Assembly (NCBI GenBank): GCA_033675265.1
Contig: JAUJYZ010001002.1
Location: forward strand, 221,501 to 285,500
Length of the DNA: 64,000 bases
Source: Actinostola sp. cb2023
Lineage: Eukaryota > Cnidaria > Anthozoa > Actiniaria > Actinostolidae
Reading direction: 5' to 3'
This document shows, piece by piece, positions 1 through 13,500 of the stretch. The first letter of the stretch is position 1; every line of letters begins with the position of its first letter. Below the pieces are notes generated by a model, which was not told the DNA's origin, ran no database searches, and was given only the letters and a program-made list of their open reading frames with translations. The position numbers and the translations under genes are program-made.

Positions 1-76
1 AGCTGTATCATGTCATCAGTTTTTTTTGTACAGTCATGTACAGTACATGTATGTTACATTTATTTGTTTATTACAG

Positions 77-3000
77 AGTGCCGAAGAAGTAAGGAAAGAG
101 CTTGAACAGAAATCAGAAGCACAAAGTAAACTGAAAAAAGAAAATAAAAGACTAAAGAAATGGGTAGCCGAGTATCAGCTGATGATGAGAGCAGGTTCTA
201 GTGGCATACACAAGGTTAATACAGTAGTTACACACAACAACTGTACATACATGTACTATTAGTTATATCAATCATTCTAAAACTAAACTAACTAAGATAA
301 AATAATGTCAAAGGCACGCTATTATTAAAATAAATTATCACTTAATCATTTGTCCTCTCAATACTTGCTTTTAACTGTCGTGTAGAATACATTCATAGAC
401 GGTAGATTTTTCATCAGGGCCATAGCTGCCAGTACGGTTGCTCTGGTTGAAACCGGACCACTTTTCGAATCAAACAGGGTGTTGGTGTCTTGAGTGATTA
501 TATTATTTTTTCCCCGATTTTGAAAACCCGGACCACTCAAACACTGGCAGCTACGGTCCTGTTCATATGTGCAGTTGATGTCCTTGTGCCATCCTGTTCC
601 ATAAGATCTCTAAATACTAAATGAATACCATTCTAGTACCCCTCCATCTATCTAATCATGTATTTTTTTCTGCCGTTTTGTGAACAAGTTTGTATTTTTG
701 ATTGATTTACAAATATTATTATTATACAGTGCCCTCACTGTGCCAAAGCTTTTGTAAGTCAAGAGTACTTGACGGCACACTTGTCTCGTCGTCATGGTAA
801 CAGTACACACATGAATGGATACATAACGTCAAGCAAACCTGTACATGTAGATGTATCTACAAAACATGTGACCAATGGAGAGGTTGATCCAGACAAGTTA
901 GCCATGTTGGATGAGATGAAGCAGATTAAAGAAAGATTGTATGCTACTGAAAGAGAATTAATGAACGAAAGGACTGCAAGGGAAATGAATTCTGCAAGGG
1001 TAAGCAATAAACAAGTGAATGAATGAATGAACAAATGAATGAATGAATAAAGAGAAGTTGCAAGGGAAATGAATTCTGCAAGGGGAAGCAATAAACAAGT
1101 GAATGAATGAATGAACAAATGAACGAATGAATAAAAAGAAGTTGCAAGGGAAATGAATTCTGCAAGGGGAAGCAATAAACAAGTGAATGAATGAATGAAC
1201 AAATGAATGAATGAATAAAAAGAAGTTGCAAGGGAAATGAATTCTGCAAGGGGAAGCAATAAACAAGTGAATGAATGAATGAACAAATGAATGAAAATGA
1301 ATAAAAAGAAGTTGCAAGGGAAATGAATTCTGCAAGGGGAAGCAATAAACAAGTGAATGAATGAATGAATGAACAAATGAATAAATGAATAAAAAGAAGT
1401 TGCAAGGGAAATGAATTCTGCAAGGGGAAGCAATAAACAGGTGAATGAATGAATGAACAAATGAATGAATGAATGAATGAATAAAAAGAAGTTGCAAGGG
1501 AAATGAATTCTGCAAGGGTAAGCAATAAACAAGTGAATGAATGAATGAACAAATGAATGAATGAATAAATAAAAAGAAGTTGCAAGGGAAATGAATTCTG
1601 CAAGGGTAAGCAATAAAACAAGTGAATGAATGAATGAATGAAAAATGAATGAATAAAAAGAAGTTGCAAGGGAAATGAATTCTGCAAGGGTAAGCAATAA
1701 ACAAGTGAATGAATGAATGAACAAATGAATGAATGAATAAATAAAAAGAAGTTGCAAGGGAAATGAATTCTGCAACGGTAAGCAATAAACAAGTGAATGA
1801 ATGAATGAATAAAAAGAAGTTGCAAGGGAAATGAATTCTGCAAGGGGAAGCAATAAACAAGTGAATGAATGAATGAACAAATGAATGAATAAATAAAAAG
1901 AAGTTGCAAGGGAAATGAATTCTGCAAGGGGAAGCAATAAACAAGTGAATGTCATTGAATGAACAAATGAATCAATCAATCAATAAAACAAAATTGCAAG
2001 GGAAATGAATTCTGCAAGGTCAATCAATCAATAAACGAATGAATGAATAAAATATTGCATCCATAAAAGCTTTCAAATTATTATTGACCTACAAACTACT
2101 TCTACATGTAAGTCGTTATGTTTCTCGACTCTTACTTCAACCTGCATGTACATGTGCATTTACACTTCAGGAGAAAGATCAAGTTCGTAATGACCAGTCA
2201 AAGCTCAAAGAAATGGAGGACAATTATGAGAGATGGAGAACACAAGAGGATACCAATCATCAGGTAAGATAGGACTCCAGTATCAACAGTAAGTAAGTAT
2301 GTAACCTTTAATATTCCAGTTTCGCATTGTTTAGAGATGACCGCTGTCCTTGACAAAAGACGCATTTGTTCAGGCTTAGCCTCGATTCAGAAAACAGTCC
2401 GTGCAATTCAAAAATGTTTCTATTGTTTCATGTCAACATATTTTTGTGTTCTTGTCGATATTTGTGAATAATTTACACTGACTCGAGGCTAACCCTGTAC
2501 AAAATGCGTCTGATGTCAATAAGTACAGCGGTTTTACAATGGGATCTGTGAACGCGAAAAGGGACTATTGAAGCAGGGTAACCCATGCCATTCAGCAGTT
2601 TAAGGCTGGTATCCATAGAAGCCCAGGCTCCGTAACTTGATCAAAACTAATAAAACCATAAAACAGAGTACATACGCACAGGTATATAGAGTCAAACATA
2701 TTCCCATAAATCCAGATTAATTAGTGACAGTTAATTGCAAATATTGTTTTTTTTTTGTAACCCAGAGGGAGATGGATTATCTCAAGGAATCCCTGATGCA
2801 GCAAATACAAGAAGTTAAGATGCAAAGCCAGGAAGAAAAGCACACATTTTCTCAGGTAGTACATTGTATGAATCATGATAATGATTGTAAATGAATCACG
2901 GTTCTTATTATCTGATTATGATTACTCTGCAGGCAATTTCAGACCTCAGAAACAATATGCGTAAGTACCATGCTTATAAATATTATTGATTACTGATAAA

Positions 3001-6000
3001 GGTTGGTTTTCACCAGTGACGTACACTGTAAGCAAGTGCAAGTTGATATTGATGTATATTAATATTAATGAATAAAGTATTATTATATTATAAGTACAAA
3101 CATGTAAAGCGCATTTGGGCATTCTGGAGAGTGCGCGATATAAATATTAAATTATTATTATTATTATATTATAAGAACTTGTGTCATGTGAAAACAGGCC
3201 AGACACAAGCATAAACACAATAAATATATATTTTTTGTTATTTGTGCTTATGCTTGTTCTCATGCAAGCTTGCATCAGGTCGGACTCCTTTTTTGCAGTG
3301 AAATAACATCTCTAGTGCTTAGAGCCTTTATGCCTGTGTCGCTAGTAACAACCAGACTTGACAGAGCTGTCCTTCGCACCTTTCAGTTTTTCTACAATAT
3401 TTAATTATTTTAAGCTAAGGGATGGATCTTAGGGGTTTCTACTGTGCAGGGTGTTAGCAATAGCTTATAGCATTGATCAGTCATTCAATTTTCGTTTTTG
3501 CTTGTAGAGACGAGACCTTCCATGATTGGTTCTATAAGGGTATGCAGTTTTGAATTACAAAATACTGGTATAACATGATTTCTATTGGTGTATTCATGAG
3601 GGAAAGAAGGAAGAAAGAATGGGAATAAAATAAATGAGAAAAAAGAAAGAAAGGAGGAAGAAATGTCCATGTAAACATGTACAGTGTGGTTGGCCCAAAG
3701 TGTTGGGGTGTGTGTTTATGACAAGCATGCAAACACAGCTGTGAAAGTATAGTTATATTTCAATCTTGCAGGATGAAGATGAACCTGATGGGCCTCCGAT
3801 GGGACCAAGCAAGGAAGAAATAGCTAATATGATGAAGGAACAGGTAAAAGAGATAGATGTGAATATATAGTTGTTAACGAGATAATGGGAACCAACTCAG
3901 TGTCATAATTACAGAAAACATGAGCAGGTTTTTCATGATCTGTCATGTTGGTCACGTCATTTCTGTCCTTGTGCCGTCCTTTTGTGCAAATTCCCACTGT
4001 AGAGCGTTCAATGGAATGGAAAAACATTTCTCACAACAGTTCTCTTGAAGATACCATGACTATAATCACCAGGAGTTATAGTTGTCTTTATTACTGATTA
4101 AGTTTTTTTTTCTTCTTCTGTAGTTTGATCAAATGAAGCAGCAAAGTCAAGAGGAAAGGCAGCGAGAAATGAAAAAGTGGAATCAAAAGTGGAAGACAAA
4201 AGAAGAAAAGCTACAGATGGATCATAACAATGAGATGAATAGGGTATGTTATTTTATTTATGAATAATCAATTATCAAAATGATGCTAAGGATGAGCCCA
4301 ATTTTATTTTTATAAGCCCAATATGATGCACTCCATGAGCCCAATATTATTCTGTGCACTTCACAGGAAGTTGCAATTATTCTGGTCCACCACAGGGAGC
4401 CCAATATTATTATGTGCACTCCACCACAGGGAGTTATTCTGTGCATTCCACCACAGGGATCCCAATATGATTCTGTGCACTGATAATGTGTACCATGATC
4501 CCTATTCTGTGATTCCACCACAGGGAGCCCAATATTATTCTGTGCACTCCACCACAGGAAGCCCAATTTTATTCTGTGCACTCCACCACAGGAGCCCAAT
4601 ATTATTTTGTGCACTCCACCACAGTAAGCCCAATATGATTCTGTGCACTCCATCACAGTAAGCCCAATATGATTCTGTGCACTCCATCACAGGAAGCCCA
4701 ATATTATTCTGTGCACTCCATCACAGGAAGCCCAATATTATTCTGTGCATTCCACCACAGGGAGCCCAATATTATTATGTGCACTCCACCACAGGGAGCC
4801 CAATATTATTCTGTGCACTCCACCACAGGGATCCCAATATTATTCTGTGCATTCCACCACAGGGAGCCCAATATTATTCTGTGCACTCCACCACAGGAAG
4901 CCCAATATTATTCTGTGCACTCCACCACAGGAAGCCCAATTTTATTCTGTGCACTCCACCACAGGAAGCCCAATATTATTCTGTGCACTCTACCACAGGG
5001 AGCCCAATATTCTGTGCACTCCACCACAGGAAGCCCACCATTATTATGTGCACTCCACCACACCACGGGGTGCCCAACAATATTCTGTGCACTCCACCAC
5101 AGGGAGCCCACCATTATTCTGTGCACTCCACCACACCACAGGGAGCCCAATAATATTCTGTGTACTCCACGACAGGGAGCCCAATATTATTCTGTGCACC
5201 ACACCACAGGGAGCCCAATTTTATTCTGTGCACTCCACCACAGGGAGCCCAATTTTATTCTGTGCACTCCACCACAGGGAGCCCAATACTATTCTGTGCA
5301 CTCCACCACAGGGAGCCCAATATTATTCTGTGCACTCCACCACAGGGAGCCCAATATTATTCTGTGCACCCCACCACAGGGAGCCCAATATTATTATGTG
5401 CACTCCACCACAGGGAGCCCAATATTATTCTGTGCACCCCAACCACAGGGAGCCCAATATTATTCTGTGCATTCCACCACAGGGAGCCCAATATTATTCT
5501 GTGCACTCCACCACAGGAAGCCCAATATTATTCTGTGCACTCCACCACAGGGAGCCCCATATTATTCTGTGCACCCCAACCACAGGGAGCCCAATATTAT
5601 TCTGTGCATTCCACCACAGGGAGCCCAATATTATTCTGTGCACTCCACCCACAGGAAGCCCCAATTTTATTCTGTGCACTCCACCACAGGAAGCCCAATA
5701 TTATTCTGTGCACTCCACCACAGGGAGCCCAATATTATTCTGTGCACTCCACCACAGGGAGCCCAATATTATTCTGTGCACTCCACCACAGGGAGCCCAA
5801 TTTTATTCTGTGCACTCCACCACAGGAAGCCCAATATTTCTGTGCACTCCACCACAGGGAGCCCAATATTCTGTGCACTTCACCACAGGAAGCCCAATAT
5901 TATTATGTGCACTCCACCCACCACGGGGTGCCCAACAATATTCTGTGCACTCCACCACAGGGAGCCCAATATTATTCTGTGCACTCCACCCACCACAGGG

Positions 6001-9000
6001 AGCCCAATATATTCTGTGTACTGCCCAATATTATTCTGTGCACCACACCACAGGGAGCCCAATATTATTCTGTGCACTCCACCACAGGGAGCCCAATATT
6101 GTTCTGTGCACTCCACCACAGGGAGCCCAATATTCTCTGCACTCCACCACAGGGAGCCCAATATTATTCTGTGCACTCCACCACAGGGAGCCCAATACTA
6201 TTCTGTGCATTCCACCACAGGGAGCCCAATATTATTCTGTGCAGTCCACCGCAGGAAGCCCAATATTATTCTGTGCACTCCACCACAGGGAGCCCAATAT
6301 TATTCTGTGCACCCCAACCACAGGGAGCCCAATATTATTCTTTCTGTGCCCAATATTAGTCTACCGCAGGAAGCCCAATATTATTCTGTGCACTCCACCA
6401 CAGGGAGCCCAATATTATTCTATTAATATTATTTGATCCAAACTTAGCTTCATGAACTGCTTGCCCAGTATGAGGACAGAATGAAAACTGATGAGACAGA
6501 AAGAGAGCAGTTGAAAAGGCTGATTAAAGTAAGGATTACCTTAGTCTCATTATTTTGATATTCTCTTCATTGTCGTAAAGTTACCGGTACTTCCCTTTTT
6601 TGCAGGAGCGGGATAAATCAGTAGAAGAGCAAAAGGTAAAATAGAAAGAAAATACAGGGCTAAATAAGAAGGGAAAGAAAGTAGATATTTTTTCCATTTA
6701 TGTTTAGCTCCAGACCTATGTTTTTGTGTCACAGCAGCATGTGGTAAAAAGTCTCACAGAGTTGTATTTTTTTAATAGATTATTGCTGAACAATACCAAC
6801 AGGCAGCTAAGCAACAACCAGTATTTGGTATGGTAGTAATGGAGAACAATGATACTATTGTTGTAATTATGATTGTCATCATTGTCATCACCGCTACCAC
6901 AATCACAATGATCATCATCATCATCACCATCATAGTGATCATCATCATCGCCAGTACCAGCAGCAGCAGCATTATCATCACTACAATCATCATCATCACC
7001 ACCATCACAATATAATCATCATCATCATCTGACACTAATACTACATGTACCAGCACTGGCATCATTTTCATCATCAGCTCACCTAGCAAGTGCTACCACC
7101 ATCACAATGATCATTACATCATCACCTCCCACGATGATCATCATACTACTAACCCAGGCTGCATAAATATCAACTCTAATCATCACATTGCTTCCACTAA
7201 TACCTGAGCATCATCATCATTTAAACAGCATTATCAACACCAGTATAATATCAACAATCTTGTTTGTGAAAATAAAATAACCTCATATTGACATTGTTCT
7301 TTTAGCCACTCCCCCTGCACCAAAACGGGAAGTGACTTTCTCAGCAGGTAATGTACTGTATTTTATGAATACCTTGTTTGCCATGTCTCGCTGGTTGATT
7401 GGACTAGTTAGTTCAACAAGACATTAAACATAGCCCCTAAACTCATAAGAAGGCAGAAACTGAACATTGCAAAACCAATTGCATACAATTTAGTGTTGCT
7501 AACAAGGCAATATTTATTGCAACTGACAACACAATGCTATTGCGAGACAATTAAGACATTGCATGTGCATGTAACACTTGATGCAATGAAAACTTGCACT
7601 GCGAGTGCAAGAAACTTGCAATGGTTTGCTGTCATGACCATTGCATTGTGAATTGCAAGACAAATTACCTCATGTATCATCGCCTTTAATAGCGAAAGAC
7701 CATCAATTTGTTTACCATTTGATATTCTTGAATTATTTTTCTCTTAGAATTTCTTGACAGAGAAAGAGTTAAGACACCTGATTTCAAAGATTCTCAAGGT
7801 ATTTCAGGACAATGGTCGTTGTTGTTGTTGCTGTTATTGTTATTGTTCTTCCTGCTGCTGCTACTGTTGTTGTTGAGGGCAAAGTTTCAAGGTTTACAAT
7901 GTACTTGGTCAATGGAAACCAGAAGCATCCATGACAGACAGAAGGATAAAACGCAAAGATGTCCTGATCTGCCTGAAGTCATCTCAATGATGTTCAAATT
8001 GTACTGACTGGATACCTGTCTTTTATTCTCAGATTCTTTAACCCTATACGTAGCTGCTAACCTAAATCGCAGTCAATACCGACTATGGAGACAACGTGCT
8101 GAAGGATCAAGCGAATGGGTTGACAAGCTCTTCTTCAATGCCTATATAAAGCCAATCGGTCCCTTCACTACCCCGTTATACGTCCACTCAGCAAGTGGAT
8201 CACCATACTGGAGACAATGCATCACCAATAGATCTACACCTCCTAGTAATGAATACCGTCTGGATTATATGTTCTATGCATCACAGAATCCCGTCCTTGG
8301 TGCCATTCAATTACACGTGCTGGATGCTGGGTCATTGCCTGTGTTGAGGTCATGTGTATGTAAGAGTAAAGAGCTTCCTGGATGGAAGTATAAAGGGATA
8401 TCATTCTACGTCATGAAAAATAACCAAGCAGGTATGTACATGTAGCTTCATAATGAGGTGTGGTGGCCTGCGCGGGTCATTGCCTGTGTTAAGGTCATGT
8501 GTATATAAGAGTAAAGACCTGCGTGGGATCTCATTCTACTCCATGTAGCTTCATAATGAGGTGTGGTGACCTGCGTGGGTCATCTCCATTACTATATAGT
8601 ATATTCTCCACATGACCATGCTGAATTCGGAGCGACGAAAACAAACCCTGGATCCTCAAACATGCCACATCACGTGACTATGGAAAATCATTAACAGTGG
8701 GCGGTTAACCATATACCCTTGGTGTCATACCTCAAAGCAAACCAACAATGAACGACAAGAGATCAACATATAAGATGAGGGGACATCACGGGAACATGTA
8801 CAGTAGTAGTATCATGTCACTGCAACAAACATCTGCTGGTGTACCAACAATTGTCATGAATAGAAATTGTTGTTGTGGAACAGAATTGTTTCCCTTGGAA
8901 ATGTTGGATACATGTCGAACTCCTTGCAATGTACACATGCAACATGTACCTTCAGTCGTACCTACAACATTACATGCTCGAGGATCCAGCGGTTTTTGTC

Positions 9001-10472
9001 CACAAAAACCGCTGGATCCTCGAGCATGGCAACATTAGGGACCTTGAGCATGAGAAAATTCTACGACGCGAACGTGAGGACGACGGCGCGCGCACTGACG
9101 AATAATGTTCAAAACGATCGTTGACGTCCGTGACGGCAATGAACGACGTGCCGAACAGTACGGACATGAATACACAAAGGTGCGGCTGCCTTTTACGCAT
9201 TCATATATTTCAGATGCCATGATTAATATATATGTAAAAGTTTCTAATATTTTCTCTATTTATTTTGTAGTTGGAACTCTGTCAAGCTCATGGGATGGAT
9301 ATCAAGGTATTAAACAATCTCCCTGTGATATAGCAAACTCCTAACAACTTTTTATCAAATTGATATTTATTTTTTAATCTTTTCTTTCATTACAGAATCA
9401 GAAGAGAGCGAATCTGAATTGGAGGAAATGTAAGATGTTTTTATTGAGAATTTGGTGTTCATGTAGATTATTTTTATGTTATCTTTCGTCTTTGTAGAGA
9501 AAAGGTGAACGAAGTGATGAAGGAAAGCCTTGAAAGCACTGTAGATAGCAGAGATTTTACATCGTGAGTATAGATCATTACAATAAAGTCCCCCTAACCC
9601 ATGCAGGCTATGCCTTTCACACGGGCAAGCCACTGACTGCCTCTACAAAAGAACGTCCTTTACCCCAGTGAAACTTATGCAATATTATATTTGCCACGTA
9701 GTTGTCAGTAAGAGTATAACTATTGTTTGTTTTATTTCAGGGGCTTGTCGTCATCAGAGTGGGTATGTAAACTAAGTAGCTCTTACTGCAATCGTTATCA
9801 TTGTATAGCATATGCAGCACTGTACCCTGGGTGCCAGAGGTTTTGAGAAGTTTCACGATTAGAGGAAGCAAGCCCCTCTGGAACCAGGGTAGCAGCACTG
9901 GGGCTCAGACAGCTAACATGTCGCAACATGAGGGCGGATGTCATCACCACACAGAGAAGTTTCGATTGGCTTCGTGACATCAATTTCAGGACGCTATTTG
10001 TATCTCTTCTTTGTCCTGTCATTAACGGCATAATTGAAACATTGAAGAAGAGACAAGCAGGGTTGTCAAAATACGCAGCTACACTGTGCCACCATCATGC
10101 CTTGCCATTTTCACGCCAGTTCAGCTAATAATAATAAACTTTATTAGGCGCAGAATTCAAAATGTTTACACTTATATTCCACAAGCTAGCCACCTTCTTT
10201 TAATGTGTATAGCCTGCTACTCGAAAATCTATGTTATAGACTCCTGAGAAATAGTGTCTTGCAACATCCTTGTGCATTTGTAGATTTCAGCCGCGTGCTC
10301 TGTTGTTGTTAGAGATGACAGGATTGTAGGTATTTAGTGAGTATGTTTGTCTATTCATATCTTACAGGGTACTGAAACATTGCAACGAGGAGAGTTCTAC
10401 CCAATCCCCAGCAATCCAGATATCACAAGTTAGTATATCGTACCCCATTAGCTCGTCATATTGTTTATCCAT

Positions 10473-10504
<32 letters not shown>

Positions 10505-13500
10505 AGCCTCCCCTCCCCTCCCTTTCCCCTCCCCCTTCAGTTCTCATCTCCCCTTCCTAGAAGCATTAGTGACCATTTGAAGCACCGGTATGTGTGCTTT
10601 ACCTGCATGAAGTATTTGTTCTAAACACACATCATTATATGTGATAGCTCATTACGATCATACACTCGATGAAGTAATGGCTTGTAGACAAGAAATAGAA
10701 CAGCTGCTTGAACAGAAACTTATCAAACAAGGAGTTCAGCCGGTAAGATATCCTTCTGTAATGATGATGATGATGATGATGATGAGATGACGACGACGAC
10801 GACGACCTTGGCACTGTTGTCCTTGATGATAGTGGTACATGATGACAGTTGTAGGGTTTATAATAATAATAATAATCTGCATTTATATAGCGCAAATTAG
10901 CATAAAAATGTCCAAATGCGCTTCACAATTAATATAATGATGACGACGATCAGTTATGATTGCGTAATGGTGTTGATGATGACGATGACGACGACCTTGG
11001 CATTGTTCTTGATGATAGTGGTGATGACGGTTGTAGGGCGTTATGATGACGAAGATCAGCTATGATGGTGTTATTGTTGATGATGATGACAATGATGTCA
11101 ATGTTGTAAGATTGCCATCCTTTATATTACAGAGTATTGGTCGATTGTCGTCAGAGAAGATGGAGGCACGTATGCAGGCACTGGCAATAGAGAGGCTAGC
11201 ACGGTCGAAGGTATGTGCATTACGTTTATCTAATCATGCAATACGTAGATAAATGAACGATCAACTAAGCGGTGTTTGGAGGGCCACAGGGTCATCAGTT
11301 TATACAAACTGCCACGTGCTACCCTCTATACATAAAGTCTATTCATTCATTCATCCATTCATTCATCCATTCATTCAACGGCGATTTACAATTTTATATT
11401 TGCAGAAAATAAGAAACTTCGATGAGCTTCGCAGTCGGTAAGTTAATTTCTTTACATCGCATATATTATTTATTTATTATTTATTTATTATTTATTTATT
11501 ATTTATTTATTATTTATTAATTATTTATTTAGTTCAATAATCGTGTGGTTTTTCGGATTCGCTTTTGCAGCGCGACTCAAGAAGTGGAAGACATGGTCAA
11601 GGAAAACGCCGTAAAAGCTGGCGCTGAGGAGAAATTCGGTACAGCTATATGTTTTGTGATTAACGATAGAGTCGTTTTGGTAGGAGTGGGAAACCTACGG
11701 CACCGTAACACTCAAATGGCTTCCTTTCTGAACCAATCATAAAGCGAGCAGATGCATCTCATCCAATCAAACTCTTTCAATACGACACAGCACAGTACCG
11801 TGACACTCAAATGGCTTCCTTTCTGAGCCAATCATAAAGCATGCAGATGCATCTCATCCAATCAAACTCTTTCAATACGGCACAGCACTGTGACACTCAA
11901 ATGGCTTCCTTTCTGAACCAATCATAAAGCGTGCAGATGCATCTCATCCAATCAAACTCTTTCAATACGGCACAGCATTGTGACACTCAAATGGCTTCCT
12001 TTCTGAACCAATCATAAAGCGAGCAGATGAATCTCATCCAATCAAACTCTTTCAATACGAGACAGCACGGTACTGTAACTTTCCCACTCGTACGAAAACG
12101 ATTCTAGTGACGGGAATGATGCAACAATAGTGATGATGATCTGTGATGATGATGATGAATAGTATTGATCGTGGTGGTAATATTATGTTGTTGTTGGTGG
12201 TGGTGATGTGTGTGATGGTGACAATGATGGTGATGAAAAGTCTGGTAATATAATGGTGATGATGAAAATAATGATGGGAATGATGACTCATGGTAACAAT
12301 AGTAATGATGATCTGTGATGATGATGATGAATATTATTGATCGTGGTGGTAATATTATGTTGTTGTTGGTGGTGGTGATGTGTGTGATGGTGACAATGAT
12401 GGTGATGAAAAGTCTGGTAATATAATGGTGATGATGAAAATAATGATGGGAATGATGACTCATGGTAACAATAGTAATGATGATCTGTGATGATGATGAT
12501 GAATAGTATTGATCGTGGTGGTAATATGTTGTTGGTGGTGGTGATGTGTGTGATGGTGACAATGATGGTGATGAAAAGTCTGGTAATATAATGGTGATGA
12601 TGAGAATAATGATGGGAATGATGACTCATGGTAACAATAGTGATGATGATCTGTGATGATGATGATGAATAGTATTGATCGTGGTGGTAATATTATTATG
12701 TTGTTGGTGGTGGTGGTGATGTGTGTGATGGTGACAATGATGGTGATGAAAAGTCTGGTAATATAATGGTGATGATGAAAATAATGATGGGAATGATGAC
12801 TCATGGTAACAATAGTAATGATGATCTGTGATGATGATGATGAATAGTATTGATCGTGGTGGTAATATGTTGTTGGTGGTGGTGATGTGTGTGATGGTGA
12901 TGAAAAGTCTGGTAATATAATGGTGATGATGAGAATAATGATGGGAATGATGACTCATGGTAACAATAGTAATGATGATCTGTGATGATGATGATGAATA
13001 GTATTGATCGTGGTGGTAATATTATGTTGTTGGTGGTGGTGGTGATGTGTGTGATGGTGACAATGATGGTGATGAAAAGTCTGGTAATATAATGGTGATG
13101 ATGAGAATAATGATGGGAATGATGACTCATGGTAACAATAGTAATGATGATCTGTGATGATGATGATGAATATTATTGATCGTGGTGGTAATATTATGTT
13201 GTTGTTGGTGGTGGTGATGATGTGTGTGATGGTGACAATGATGGTGATGAAAAGTCTGGTAATATAATGGTGATGATGAAAATAATGATGGGAATGATGA
13301 CTCATGGTAACAATAGTAATGATGATCTGTGATGATGATGATGAATAGTATTGATCGTGGTGGTAATATGTTGTTGGTGGTGGTGATGTGTGTGATGGTG
13401 ACAATGATGGTGATGAAAAGTCTGGTAATATAATGGTGATGATGAGAATAATGATGGGAATGATGACTCATGGTAACAATAGTAATGATGATCTGTGATG

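Noticed and set aside
792..1979. Three overlapping minus-strand ORFs of 327-395 codons
   Set aside because: They lie entirely in the 85 bp minisatellite; repeated ATGA tracts exclude stops on the reverse strand. No exon or family signal.
4669..6436. Plus-strand ORFs of up to 585 codons with repeated GSPILFCALHHREP words
   Set aside because: Produced by the 34 bp array, whose unit lacks stops in several frames. The same words appear in all three frames.
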